Shown: in pieces, positions 1-8,021 of the stretch | Numbering within the stretch: the stretch's first letter is position 1 | Layout of the letters: every line of letters begins with the position of its first letter | Source of the DNA: Deltaproteobacteria bacterium | GTDB lineage: Bacteria; Desulfobacterota; SM23-61 | DNA: 40,031 nucleotides | Direction of reading: 5' to 3' | Assembly: GCA_016875165.1 (NCBI GenBank) | Contig: VGSF01000039.1 | Span: 1-40,031, forward strand | The notes under the pieces: generated by a model | What the model was told of the DNA's origin: nothing | The model's database searches: none | What the model saw: the letters and a program-made list of their open reading frames with translations, nothing else | Program-made: the position numbers and the translations under genes

Positions 1-130
1 ATAGGAATTTGCTTTTCTATCCCCCTCCCCCCAACCCCCTCCCGCCAGGGGAGGGGAGATACTGGGGGATCCAAAATTCCCTCCCCCTGGATGGGGGAGG
101 GTTAGGGTGGGGGTGTTAATAACTTGAAAG
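1..130 (+). repeat. Dispersed repeat family A, left terminal copy
   Basis: A G/C-rich element made of two imperfectly inverted halves: a C-run half (about 20-56) and a G-run half (about 80-115). It is nearly identical to copies at about 8022-8153 and 39906-40031, all in the same orientation. It starts with the head ATAGGAATTTGCTTTTC and ends with GTTAATAACTTGAAAG. The G-run half contains GGGGGAGGGTTAGGG followed by TGGGGG, which fits a G-quadruplex pattern. It overlaps the etfA start codon. Confidence 0.9.
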
Positions 131-1134
131 GATGGAAGGGAATTTGGGTTTTTATCGAGCAGGAAGAAGGCTGCATCGCGGAAGTTTCTTTTGAGCTACT
201 GACTGCGGCCAGACTCTTATCCCGGAAGATGGGATTGGCCGAAGTTAGCGCTGTTTTCCTCGGGCATAAGATAAGAGAATTGTCTGATGAGATTCTAATT
301 TATGGGGCCGACCGGGTTTTTAGGGCCGATCATCCCTCCTTAGAAAAATACTTAACTCTCCCCTATACCCGCGTGATTAGCGAGCTTATTTCTGAGAAAA
401 GGCCGGAGATCTTTCTCTTTCCAGCGACTTCCCTGGGGGCGGATTTAGCTGCCCGCGTAGCCGCTCGGGTCAACACCGGGCTCTCCGCCCATTGCACGCA
501 ACTGGATATCAACGATCGGGGAGAACTAATGCAGGTAGTCCCGGCCTTCGGCGGGAAAGTAATGGCTACCATTCTCTGTCCCCAGCATCGTCCCCAGATG
601 GCCACCATTCGTCCGGGGGTTTGTCGGAGGGGTGAGCCTCAGAAGAAAAAAGGGACAATTGAAGATGTTCCGGTGGAAATCAGACCCGAAGACCGGAAAC
701 AGAGGGTTGTCGAAGTTCATTGGGCGAAGAAGCCGGCCCAGACCATCGAAGAAGCTGAAGTGGTCGTGGCTGGCGGGGCAGGGATCGGGAATCAGGAAGA
801 CTGGAAATTAGTGGAACAACTGGCAGATGTCCTGCACGGGGCCATTGGAGGGACGCGCCCGCCCCTCGATGAAGGATGGATTTCTGAAGAACAAATGATC
901 GGCCAGAGCGGCAAAACCATCCGTCCCAAGCTTTACATCGGCATCGGTATCTCCGGCGTGATCCAACACGTAGTGGGAATTCAGGATGCCCAAATGATTA
1001 TCGCCATCAATAACGACCCCAAGGCAGCCATTTTTCAAAACGCCGACCTGGGAGTCGTTGCAGATTTTAGAAAGATTATTCCCCTCCTAATAGAAGAATT
1101 AAAGAAACTTTCGAAAGATAAGCCCGTCCCTTAA
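124..1134 (+). CDS. etfA: Electron transfer flavoprotein subunit alpha
   Basis: Alpha subunit of an electron transfer flavoprotein, which carries electrons from acyl-CoA or other dehydrogenases to the quinone pool or a bifurcating partner. The 336 residues match the usual family length. The N-terminal half (about 5-190) has the ETF fold, opening with GIWVFIEQEEG. The C-terminal FAD domain (about 205-330) shows GQSGKTIRPKLYIGIGISG, then IQHVVG and AINNDPKAAIF, the FAD-contact signature of the family. The TTG start is the only usable codon before residue 36 and lies in the last bases of repeat A, without a clear ribosome-binding site. The expected partner etfB is not in the window and probably lies upstream of the repeat. 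Family call is firm; the start is uncertain. Confidence 0.93.
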   Translation: MKGWKGIWVFIEQEEGCIAEVSFELLTAARLLSRKMGLAEVSAVFLGHKIRELSDEILIYGADRVFRADHPSLEKYLTLPYTRVISELISEKRPEIFLFPATSLGADLAARVAARVNTGLSAHCTQLDINDRGELMQVVPAFGGKVMATILCPQHRPQMATIRPGVCRRGEPQKKKGTIEDVPVEIRPEDRKQRVVEVHWAKKPAQTIEEAEVVVAGGAGIGNQEDWKLVEQLADVLHGAIGGTRPPLDEGWISEEQMIGQSGKTIRPKLYIGIGISGVIQHVVGIQDAQMIIAINNDPKAAIFQNADLGVVADFRKIIPLLIEELKKLSKDKPVP

Positions 1135-1276
1135 TTTTACTCCCCGTTTTTTCCCCTCCAATTCAAAAGCTGTGCCCCCTCCTGAGTTCAAAAAATTTCT
1201 TTGATCTGTTGAAGCTTTAATGATAGAGTTGCGTCCATAGCCCTGATTTAAATCTGGAATCGCCCGGGGGCCCTTA

Positions 1277-1570
1277 ATGGATAATCCTCTGCGGCATTTC
1301 AAATACGGCCGGTTTCAATTCCTCCTCCAGGCGACAGACCGTCTATATCTCCCGGAATATAAAGGTTCGGCCCTTCGCGGGGGCTTTGGTTACGCCTTCA
1401 AGAAAGTCGTATGCGCGCTGCGAACCAAAGAGTGCCCTGAATGCCTGCTAAGCGAGAAGTGCATTTACTCTTACGTCTTTGAAACCCCTCCTCCCGCCGA
1501 CACCCGAATGATGCGCAAATATCCTTCCGCGCCTCATCCTTTTGTTCTCCTGCCACCCTTAGCCCTATAA
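1277..1570 (+). pseudogene. Truncated Cas6 pre-crRNA endoribonuclease (N-terminal third)
   Basis: A 97-residue ORF matching the N-terminal part of the RAMP-fold Cas6 family that processes pre-crRNA. Visible family features are LPEYKGSALRGGFGYAFKK, the cysteine-rich CPECLLSEKCIYSYVFETP, and PHPFVLLPP. Full-length members are about 250-320 residues. Homology stops right after the PHPFVLLPP segment and a stop follows, so the ferredoxin-like C-terminal half is missing. The next 350 bases do not continue it in any frame I checked. No cas1, cas2, effector gene or CRISPR array is present in the window. The remnant is most likely non-functional. Identification rests on recalled family sequence. Confidence 0.75.
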
Positions 1571-1818
1571 CGATACCTAATGAAATAAATGGTTGACAAA
1601 TAGGTCTGACTAAGCCATATGTTTATAAAAACATGTGGAGGTGTCAGGCCATGGTTCCAGAAAGCCGCGGGCAGGACGGGAGTTTTCCCATACCCAAATT
1701 GTTTGTTCGCCTCCCAAATTATTTTTAGAGAACGGCGGCCTTCTTCAAATACGAACTGCCATAATAACGAACGAAGTTCGCGGATACTAACAAATTAAGG
1801 GAAAATGTCAAGCCAGTA

Positions 1819-1865
1819 AATGCCTAAAAAGCCTGAAGTGCGCTAAAGTACCTAAAGTAAAACTT
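1819..1865 (+). repeat. Short direct repeat left of the AbrB/VapC module
   Basis: Contains GCCTGAAGTGCGCTAAAGT and flanking CCTAAA units. A very similar run lies at 2566-2612 in the same orientation on the other side of the toxin-antitoxin pair, so the two form flanking direct repeats. Confidence 0.6.
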
Positions 1866-1901
1866 TCCCCTTGATTTAATTTTTGCAGATAGAAAACTTA
1901 A

Positions 1902-1907
1902 TATAAT
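1902..1907 (+). promoter_or_regulatory. Putative -10 element of the AbrB/VapC operon
   Basis: A perfect TATAAT lies 25 bases before the antitoxin ATG at 1933, in an A/T-rich stretch. No good -35 box sits at the normal 16-18 base spacing (TTGATT at 1871 is too far and TTGCAG at 1883 too close), so the call is weak. Confidence 0.35.
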
Positions 1908-1932
1908 GGTAAGCCAAATAGGGGGGGTAAGA

Positions 1933-2181
1933 ATGAAATCGTTAGTAAGAATTTCCTCGAAAGGTCAGATGGTGATCCCCAAGGGGATACGAGAAAAGTT
2001 GAAATTAACTCCTAAAAAGCCGGTCATCGTTGAATTGATCGACGATTATGTGCTGGTCAAGCCGATGCCGAATCTTAGAAAATCATTGCGCGGGTCCCTG
2101 AAGGGAAAACCATCCATGAGCCGAGCGCTCATGCGCGAACATCAATCCGAGGTCAAGCAGGATGAAAAACTATCTGTTTGA
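1933..2181 (+). CDS. AbrB/MazE-type antitoxin
   Basis: DNA-binding antitoxin of the SpoVT/AbrB fold, which would neutralise the downstream PIN toxin and repress its own operon. Residues 1-45 carry the swapped-hairpin signature: VRISSKGQMVIPKGIREKLK then KPVIVELIDDYVLVKP. The C-terminal ~35 residues (RGSLKGKPSMSRALMREH) are the polar tail that usually binds the toxin. I chose ATG 1933, not the upstream start at 1906, because a G-rich ribosome-binding stretch sits just before it and the fold begins there. It overlaps the toxin gene by 20 bases, as expected for translational coupling. Length (82 residues) is normal. Confidence 0.9.
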   Translation: MKSLVRISSKGQMVIPKGIREKLKLTPKKPVIVELIDDYVLVKPMPNLRKSLRGSLKGKPSMSRALMREHQSEVKQDEKLSV

Positions 2182-2563
2182 TGCCTTTCCCTTGTTATGT
2201 TGGCTCCAGGAAGAACCCGGATACGAATTGGTCGATAACTTGCTCACTGAGGCTGAGACAGGGATAAGTTCAATTTCTATGCATATTATCAACCTGGGGG
2301 AAGTTTTTTATCGCCTATGCCGGGTAACGTCCCTGAAGCGGGGCGAAGAAATTTTGGAAAAAATTCGCCTGCTGCCTATTCGAATCCTCTCGATTTCAGA
2401 TGAAGAAGTAATGGCCGCAGCTAAAATAAAAGCGCAATATCCAATTTCCTATGCCGATGCCTTTGCGGTCGCCAAAGCCCTGCAGAGCGGCGCTATGGTT
2501 GTCACAGGAGACCCCGAATACAAAAAAGTTTCTAAAATAGTTGAGATTCTTTGGGCAAAATGA
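2162..2563 (+). CDS. PIN-domain ribonuclease toxin, VapC type
   Basis: Toxin half of a type II toxin-antitoxin pair; VapC proteins are Mg-dependent RNases that typically cut tRNA or rRNA. The 133 residues cover one PIN domain. Likely metal-binding acidic residues are Asp7 (LFDAFPLL), Glu47 (INLGEVFY), Asp99 (SYADAFAVA) and Asp116 (VTGDPEY), so the active site looks intact. The ATG lies within the 3-prime end of the antitoxin gene. The stop codon falls inside ATGAAATAAATG (2560-2571), a 12-base string also present at 1580-1591 on the other side of the module. The pair is probably functional. Confidence 0.9.
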   Translation: MKNYLFDAFPLLCWLQEEPGYELVDNLLTEAETGISSISMHIINLGEVFYRLCRVTSLKRGEEILEKIRLLPIRILSISDEEVMAAAKIKAQYPISYADAFAVAKALQSGAMVVTGDPEYKKVSKIVEILWAK

Positions 2564-2565
2564 AA

Positions 2566-2612
2566 TAAATGCCTGAAATGCCTCAAGTGCGCTAAAATGC
2601 CTAAATTTTTAA
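2566..2612 (+). repeat. Short direct repeat right of the AbrB/VapC module
   Basis: Runs ATGCCTGAAATGCCTCAAG, then TGCGCTAAAATGCC. It matches the 1819-1865 segment in order and orientation. Confidence 0.6.
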
Positions 2613-2684
2613 AAAAGAAGATCAGGATTTTTTTTCAGCCTTCACCTCTACGAGGCAGCTGTTGTGAATCGGGGGGGACATCAC

Positions 2685-3047
2685 TTATTTCATGGAATCC
2701 GGCGGTTTTCGTCCTGGTTTCCCCTTATGCAAATTGCGGCCGGTCTTTTTCTCAATGCGTGCCAAATGCCCACGATCAACCAATGGACGGCCCGTTTTCG
2801 TAGAGCGCCGCAAATCCTTTTCTCCCCCTGAATCCACTCCTTGAAGAAACTCCCTCCAATTCGCTACAAGCCCCAACAAATTTCGATCTTTGACCAAAAC
2901 ATCCACCTTTTGCTCGCCTATGTGAAATTTTACACTCGACCACGGGTATTCCCAAGCCTTTTTTACCTCACCCCGGAAAATGGGCAAAGAACGGACCCCT
3001 CGTTGAGTGACATGATGAGGGTGTTCAGGCACAACAATACAGGTCAT
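2685..3047 (-). pseudogene. REP-associated tyrosine transposase (RAYT/TnpA-REP), internally deleted
   Basis: A 120-residue ORF that joins the two ends of an IS200-like Y1 transposase of the RAYT type. Residues 1-24 (MTCIVVPEHPHHVTQRG and following) match the N-terminal strand. Residues 25-120 (KKAWEYPWSSVKFHIG, NWREFLQG, RRSTKTGRPLVD) match the C-terminal part. The central ~90 residues, including the HUH metal site and catalytic tyrosine helix, are missing, so it cannot be active. The ORF stays open across the joint, which points to a clean in-frame deletion. RAYT proteins mobilise short palindromic REP sequences, and this window is rich in palindromic repeats, but no direct link can be shown. 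Confidence 0.75.
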
Positions 3048-3082
3048 CCTCCGGGTTACCCTTGTTTGGCTTACAAAAATAA

Positions 3083-3408
<326 letters not shown>

Positions 3409-3409
<1 letters not shown>

Positions 3410-3804
3410 TGAAAATCAAACTCGACGAAAACATCTCCCGCCATTTGAAACCGATCCTCACCCGTGAAGGCTATGACGTTCTGACTGTTGGCGATGAAGG
3501 GTTATTGGGCAAGACGGACGTCGAAGTGGGAGTTACTGCAAAAGCCGAGGAGATGATGCTCTTTACCCTTGATCTTGAATTTGCCGACCTCCGAAAATTC
3601 CCTCCCGGAAGTCATCCTGGCATAGTGTTGTTTCGTCCCATGAGCATGGGACCTTTGGCCGTTAATCGCTTTATCACTGAATTTGTAAGAGAAACTGACC
3701 TTGTTCCTTTTTCCGGATGCATAGTGGTCGTTGATCCGACGCGTGTCCGCATCCGCCGGCCACCTCTGGATCCTGATAGCTCGGAATGGGAGGAGATATC
3801 TTAA
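3409..3804 (+). CDS. DUF5615 PIN-like toxin (Mut7-C/VapC45-like)
   Basis: A 131-residue PIN-like predicted RNase of the DUF5615 group, toxin partner of the overlapping DUF433 gene. Residues 1-9 (MKIKLDENI) carry the first acidic pair, Asp6 and Glu7. The centre has LLGKTDVEVG and then LFTLDLEFADLRKFPPG, with the conserved D-x-D/E-F-x-D style acidic cluster. It continues with HPGIVLFRP. The C-terminal tail (RVRIRRPP and beyond) is somewhat longer than minimal family members. No disruption is visible. This is the second toxin-antitoxin pair within 2.3 kb. Confidence 0.88.
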
Positions 3805-3901
3805 TGAGCAATGAGGAATCTAAATTAAAACTGTGGTAGGCCATTGCGACCCCGCACGAGGATCGAACCGGGCGAACCCGGACAAGTTCAGCCCCCTTTT
3901 T

Positions 3902-5012
3902 TCACACTTCCTCAACTTGGAGATACTCGTATTCGTTAGTCTGCGGCCTTGAGTTCTCAGGGTCATTTTGCATCGAATAGCCAATGGCCTCATAGCCCTT
4001 AAGGCGTTTCTTATACATCCGCATTAGGGTAGACACGTGAATGTCGACATAATCGTAAACCTGCACCACCCGTTTGTTGTCATGAAGGCGGTGGAGACGC
4101 CCCACATACTGCTGGAGCGTACCGCGCCAAGAAATAGGCATGACTAAAAAGAGGGTATCCAGCCTGGCATCATCAAACCCTTCTCCAATATACCGTCCTG
4201 TAGATATGATCACTCGTTCCTTTGAATCTGGCACAGCTTTAATTTGATCAGCCACTGCCCTACGTTGTTTACTGCCCATTCCGCCCCTAAGAACGATGAC
4301 ATTCTGGGCGGAATTCTTGAGCCGTTCCGCAAATTGCTCTAAATGTTCAACCCGATCTGTTAGAAGGAGGGGGGAGCGTCCCATTTTTAAAGCTTTCAGG
4401 AGATCATTGAAGATTAATTCATTACGATGCTTGTCAAGTACAAGCGCGGCGTAGATATCCTGAATTTTCACTTCAGCTGATTCTGGAGCCATTTTAAAAT
4501 TGGTATACCTTGTTATGACCACATGCTCGAAGGGTCTCGCGGCTGCTTGCTTTTTCGCACTTTCCCTAAAACGGATGGGACCACACTGCATTAAGATTAT
4601 AGGATGATGGCCATCCTTGCGGATAGGAGTTGCCGTGAGGCCCACAACGTACTTAGCTTTCACCTGTTTGAGAACCTGTTCAAAGGTAAAGGCGGGGATA
4701 TGGTGGCATTCATCAACAATGACTTGACCATATCCGGCCACCATGTCTTTGACCTCCCCCTTACGATTGAGGCTCTGGATGAGGCTGATGTCGATAGAAC
4801 CGGTAACCCTCTTTTTGCCGCCACTCACCTGACCAATGTCTTCCAACGGCACATTTCACGATGGATTTGCCACAAAAGGTACGGTTCCATTCGTTTGCAC
4901 AAGCAGGAGAATAACCAGAATTTCCTTTTTTACCTTCCCATCTAACTGGATAAACGTCATCACGCCCACGGAACAAGGACCGAAAAAGAGCAATCTGGCT
5001 TTCTATTGAAGA
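3902..5012 (-). pseudogene. TOTE-type primase-helicase remnant, deleted and frameshifted
   Basis: Remnant of a large protein joining an archaeo-eukaryotic primase domain (called TOTE conflict system primase in Pfam) to a superfamily 2 helicase. The primase start lies at 5012-4851: SIESQIALFRSLFRGRDDVY, VRWEGKKGNSGYSPACANEW. It then joins, one frame off at about 4852, the second half of the helicase (4852-3902). The helicase part has motif II IVDECHHIP, motif III GLTATPIRKDGH, and C-terminal lobe motifs TGRYIGEGFDD and QQYVGRLHRLHD. Most of the primase and helicase motif I (Walker A) are absent, so it is inactive. The 316-codon ORF uses a GTG that is probably not a real start. Its 5-prime end runs into a dehydrogenase fragment. 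Confidence 0.75.
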
Positions 5013-5032
5013 GTACTTCCTCACCGGCGGTA

Positions 5033-5696
5033 ATATCCAGGCCTGCTCCTGCAATCCGTCCCTCATGAAGGGCCTCATATAAAGCCTGTTCATCGATGAT
5101 CCCCCCCGGGCCGTGTTAATCAAACAGGCCGTCTTCTTCATCAAACCCAATTCCCTCGAACCGATCAGCCCTTTTGTCCGGGGGTTAAGATCGCCGTGAA
5201 TGGAAATAAAGTCGGACTGGCTGAGCAGGTCATCAAGAGGGAGGGATCGAATTCCATGGGCCCCGATAAGAGCCTCATCGACCATAACGTCATAGACAGA
5301 AACCTCCATCTAAAATCCTTTGGCTCTCCTGGCTACTGCTTTTCCAATCCGGCCGAGGCCGATGATGCCAAGGGATTTACCATAGACCCCCAGGCCAAAG
5401 AACCGGCCCCACTTCCCCTCCCGGGTGGACTGGTGTGACTGGGGAATCATCCTGCTTACCGCAAGGATCAGCCCGAAAGTCAGGTCGGCTACGGCCTGGG
5501 TGTTGGCATCCGGGGTATTCTTCACTTCGATACCCAGCCCCCGGGCCGCTTCTAAATCAACATTGTCTAAACCGACACCATACCGGCTGATGACTTTGAG
5601 CCTGTTCGCGCTCTTCATCGCCTTCCCGGAAAATTCATCCAATCCGGCAATCAGCCCATCCACATCCGTCAGGAGAGGGATGAGTTCCGCTTCTTT
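5033..5696 (-). pseudogene. D-2-hydroxyacid dehydrogenase fragment
   Basis: Middle part of an NAD-dependent D-2-hydroxyacid (phosphoglycerate-type) dehydrogenase. Readable segments in order: RLKVISRYGVGLDNVDL, NTPDANTQAVADLTFGL, the Rossmann loop GIIGLGRIGKAVARRAKGF, then an in-frame TAG (about 5312), SLDDLLSQSDFISIH-like sequence, and CLINTARGG. A run of seven G on the minus strand (5101-5107) then breaks the frame; one more G would restore IIDEQALYEALHEGRIAGAG. The N-terminal ~60 residues and the C-terminus including the catalytic His region are missing. Its 5-prime end is fused in frame to an M20 peptidase tail at about 5696. Clearly non-functional. Confidence 0.82.
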
Positions 5697-6257
5697 CAGG
5701 GCATAGATATGGGCAGCCTTAATCAAAGCCTCCACCTCCACGGATTCATCTGTGGTATGGGATTGATCCGTTCCTCCGGGACCGAAGATGAGTGTCGGAA
5801 TGTGAAATTGATTGACATAGAAACGGCCATCTGTGAATCCGGAAAACCCTCTGACATTTGGCTTTTCTCCCCTCACCTCCTTGCCTGCTTCGAGGCCGAT
5901 CCAGACGATCTCTTCATTAGGGTCAATTTCTGAGGGTTCAGCATCATCTATCTCTTCGATCTGATATTTGAAAAGGGGATTCCGTGCCTGAACAGAACCA
6001 ATGGCCTCCTTTATTTCACTTAAAACCTCCTCCTTTTTCTCATCAGGCAGCAATCTCCGGTCCACCTCAATCTGTCACCGATCCGGAACAACATTAATCA
6101 TCGTCCCACCCATCACATCCAGGAGAAGATTGAGCAAGGAGTTCAGATCGAAAGGCGCAGGGAGTGTAAATACGGCGTTGGTTCGATGCTGGTAAGTCCC
6201 TTGAACGGGATGTTTTTGGGTTATCCCCGGCCGAAATCTGAAATCAATAAATAGCGG
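5697..6257 (-). pseudogene. M20-family metallopeptidase C-terminal fragment
   Basis: C-terminal part of an M20 peptidase/deacylase (ArgE/DapE/CPG2 group). Readable segments: GGTMINVVPDR, then an in-frame TGA at about 6075, then QIEVDRRLLPDEK, GFTDGRFYVN, IPTLIFGPGG and DQSHTTDESVEVEALIKAAH, which includes the conserved metal-ligand His. The first metal-binding domain is absent; a degenerate stretch precedes MGGTMINVV up to the stop of the radical SAM gene at 6258. After AHIYALK the frame passes directly into the dehydrogenase fragment, giving an apparent 251-residue fusion ORF (5310-6065) that is a deletion product rather than a true fusion. Confidence 0.82.
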
Positions 6258-7988
6258 TTAGTCCAGATTTCCTTGGGCTGGCCGGCGGGCCAGGAGCGTT
6301 TTTATGATATTCGGAAAATTAAGACGCCAGCGGAAGACCGGCCATTTGATCTCTTCTTTGTCGCAAACCGTGGACATGCTCACCCGGTCGAAAATCTCCT
6401 TCAAGGCCATGAGCTTGCGGCTGCGTTCCGGCTCGTCAAGAAGGATGATCTCATCGACCTGCCGGATCATTTCCCTGGCCTTAAGAATTCGTTCCTCTGT
6501 ATTTCCGGCTGTTTTCGCGTCAACCAGCCCGTATCGTTCCTTCAGACGGTTCAGGCCAAGGCCGGCTTCATAGGAGCTTCGAACAATTTCCTCCCGGGTC
6601 ATCCATTTTGTCTCGTAACTCAAGGTATATTTCCAGCTCGGACTCAGAAGGGCCTGGCGATAATCTTCCAGGGTTTTGCAGAACACCTTGTAGCCAACTT
6701 CCCCGGCTTTTTCAAAGGCCATAGACCCGGGGTCGAGGAAAGGGGCTAAGGGGGAGATAAAGAGGTTAAGGCGTTTATCAAAGGTCTGCATCAGCCGTTC
6801 GCAATAATCAATGGTCTGCATTACGGAAGCAGAGGTTTGCAGGGGAAGGCCGATCATGAAAAAGACATCAAACTTGGAGCAGCCATGGTCCAGGGCGAAG
6901 CGGATGGAGCTTTCCATCTCCTCATTGGTATAAAATTTTCCGCTGGCCCGGCGGATTTCCTCGTCATGGGACTCCGGGGAGATCTCGAAATTGAAATGGG
7001 GAAACGTTTCCGCCACTTCCCGTAAGTAAGATTCCAGAGCCGGCGTGAAGAGTTCCAGGACAACCTGATTCCGGGGTTGCCCCGGGCGAACGCGGGAAAG
7101 AACCGTGCGGGCATAATCATTGCCGGCCTGCCTCAGATCCCCGACCACGAAAATGGGGGCATTGGTATAACGGGATAAGGAAAGGATATCCTGAGCCACC
7201 TTCTCCGGATCGCGAAAAGCGCAAGCGTTCCGGGAACAAAAACGATCCAGGGCATAACGTGATCCTCCGCAGATTACACAATTATGAGTGCAACCCCGGC
7301 AGGTCATCACGGCTGTGATGGGATATTCCCACCAGTCGTGGATGGGGATCAGGGACTTAAGATCAAAATATTTCAGCGCCGACCGGAAAAGGTTGGGGTA
7401 GTTATTGGAATATTCGTCGAGATCGGCAACCAGGTGGGTCAACGGGTTAACGTGGGCATTTCCCCCTTTATCTTTCCATGTTAAATTGGGAATGGCCTCC
7501 ACAGAAGTTCCACCCTTGAAGGCTGAGAGGAGTTGACGCAATGGCTCTTCCGCGGAGTCGCCGCGGACCACGAAGTCCACCTGGGGATAGCGGATCAACT
7601 CTTCATGAAAGTACGTTGCCGAATAACCGCCGAAGGTGACCGGAATGTCCGGATGATACTTTTTACAAAGGGCCGCAATTTCCAGGGAGCCGTGGGCATG
7701 GGGAAGCCAGTGGAGGTCTATGCCAAAGGCCCGGGGATGGAGCCCGGCGATGAGCTTCTCCGCGTCGAAATTTTTATCTTTGAGCATGCGCAGGGCCAGG
7801 TTAATGATGCGCACATGAATTCCATTCCTCTCCAGATGTTCGGCAATGGAAGAGAAGCCAACCGGGTACATCTCAAAAATGGGCGTTGACGGGACGAGAT
7901 CAGAGATGGGCCCGAAGAGAATCGGGAGCTTCCGGAAATCATAGACAGAAGGAGCGTGCAGGAGGATTAAATCTGGCCTGAAAAACAT
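6258..7988 (-). CDS. B12-binding domain/radical SAM protein (TIGR04190-like)
   Basis: A 576-residue cobalamin-binding radical SAM protein of unknown substrate, resembling the TIGR04190 group. Residues 1-170 form the B12-binding-like region (FRPDLILLHAPSVYDFR, PVTFGGYSATYFHEELI, VDFVVRGDSAEEPL). The radical SAM cluster motif CTHNCVICGG (CxxxCxxC) lies near residue 235, with extra Cys just before and after it. Strand segments of the barrel follow (FVVGDLRQAG, FEISPESHDEEIR, FDVFFMIGLP). I prefer ATG 7988 over the TTG at 7994 because the family begins MFFRPDL. The minus-strand gene is intact, in contrast to the three wrecked genes downstream of it. The reaction cannot be told from sequence. Confidence 0.88.
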   Translation of the reverse strand: MFFRPDLILLHAPSVYDFRKLPILFGPISDLVPSTPIFEMYPVGFSSIAEHLERNGIHVRIINLALRMLKDKNFDAEKLIAGLHPRAFGIDLHWLPHAHGSLEIAALCKKYHPDIPVTFGGYSATYFHEELIRYPQVDFVVRGDSAEEPLRQLLSAFKGGTSVEAIPNLTWKDKGGNAHVNPLTHLVADLDEYSNNYPNLFRSALKYFDLKSLIPIHDWWEYPITAVMTCRGCTHNCVICGGSRYALDRFCSRNACAFRDPEKVAQDILSLSRYTNAPIFVVGDLRQAGNDYARTVLSRVRPGQPRNQVVLELFTPALESYLREVAETFPHFNFEISPESHDEEIRRASGKFYTNEEMESSIRFALDHGCSKFDVFFMIGLPLQTSASVMQTIDYCERLMQTFDKRLNLFISPLAPFLDPGSMAFEKAGEVGYKVFCKTLEDYRQALLSPSWKYTLSYETKWMTREEIVRSSYEAGLGLNRLKERYGLVDAKTAGNTEERILKAREMIRQVDEIILLDEPERSRKLMALKEIFDRVSMSTVCDKEEIKWPVFRWRLNFPNIIKTLLARRPAQGNLD

Positions 7989-8021
7989 TTCCAATCAATG
8001 AATACCTTCAAATAATTTAAT

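Larger units (their letters stand above)
1571..1932 (+). other. Gene-poor interval with a 25-codon candidate ORF
   Basis: About 360 bases without a recognisable gene. A TTGACA at 1593-1598 is followed by a short ORF at 1651-1728 (ATG to TAG, 25 codons) with a good GGAGG at 1637-1641, nine bases upstream of the ATG. The peptide opens MVPESRGQDGSF. I recognise no family; it may be the leader of a deleted gene. The rest of the interval holds the direct repeat described separately and the presumed promoter of the next operon. Confidence 0.3.

Noticed and set aside
1..130. GGGTTAGGG in family A as a telomere-like repeat
   Set aside because: It occurs once per element and not in tandem; it is part of the G-run half of a dispersed repeat.
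3845..3890. Minus-strand string GGTTCGATCCTCGTGCGGGG resembling a tRNA T-arm and acceptor
   Set aside because: The flanks of the TTCGATC loop do not pair and no anticodon or D arm could be found.
5310..6065. A genuine M20 peptidase-dehydrogenase fusion enzyme
   Set aside because: Each part lacks essential domains, a stop interrupts the M20 part just upstream, and the dehydrogenase has a stop and a frameshift downstream.
6060..6090. In-frame TGA at a usual Cys position of the M20 peptidase (PDR-stop-QIEV), as in a selenoprotein
   Set aside because: The gene lacks its catalytic first half and is fused to another broken gene, and the Cys is not catalytic in M20 enzymes; decay is the simpler explanation. 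I did not test for a SECIS hairpin.
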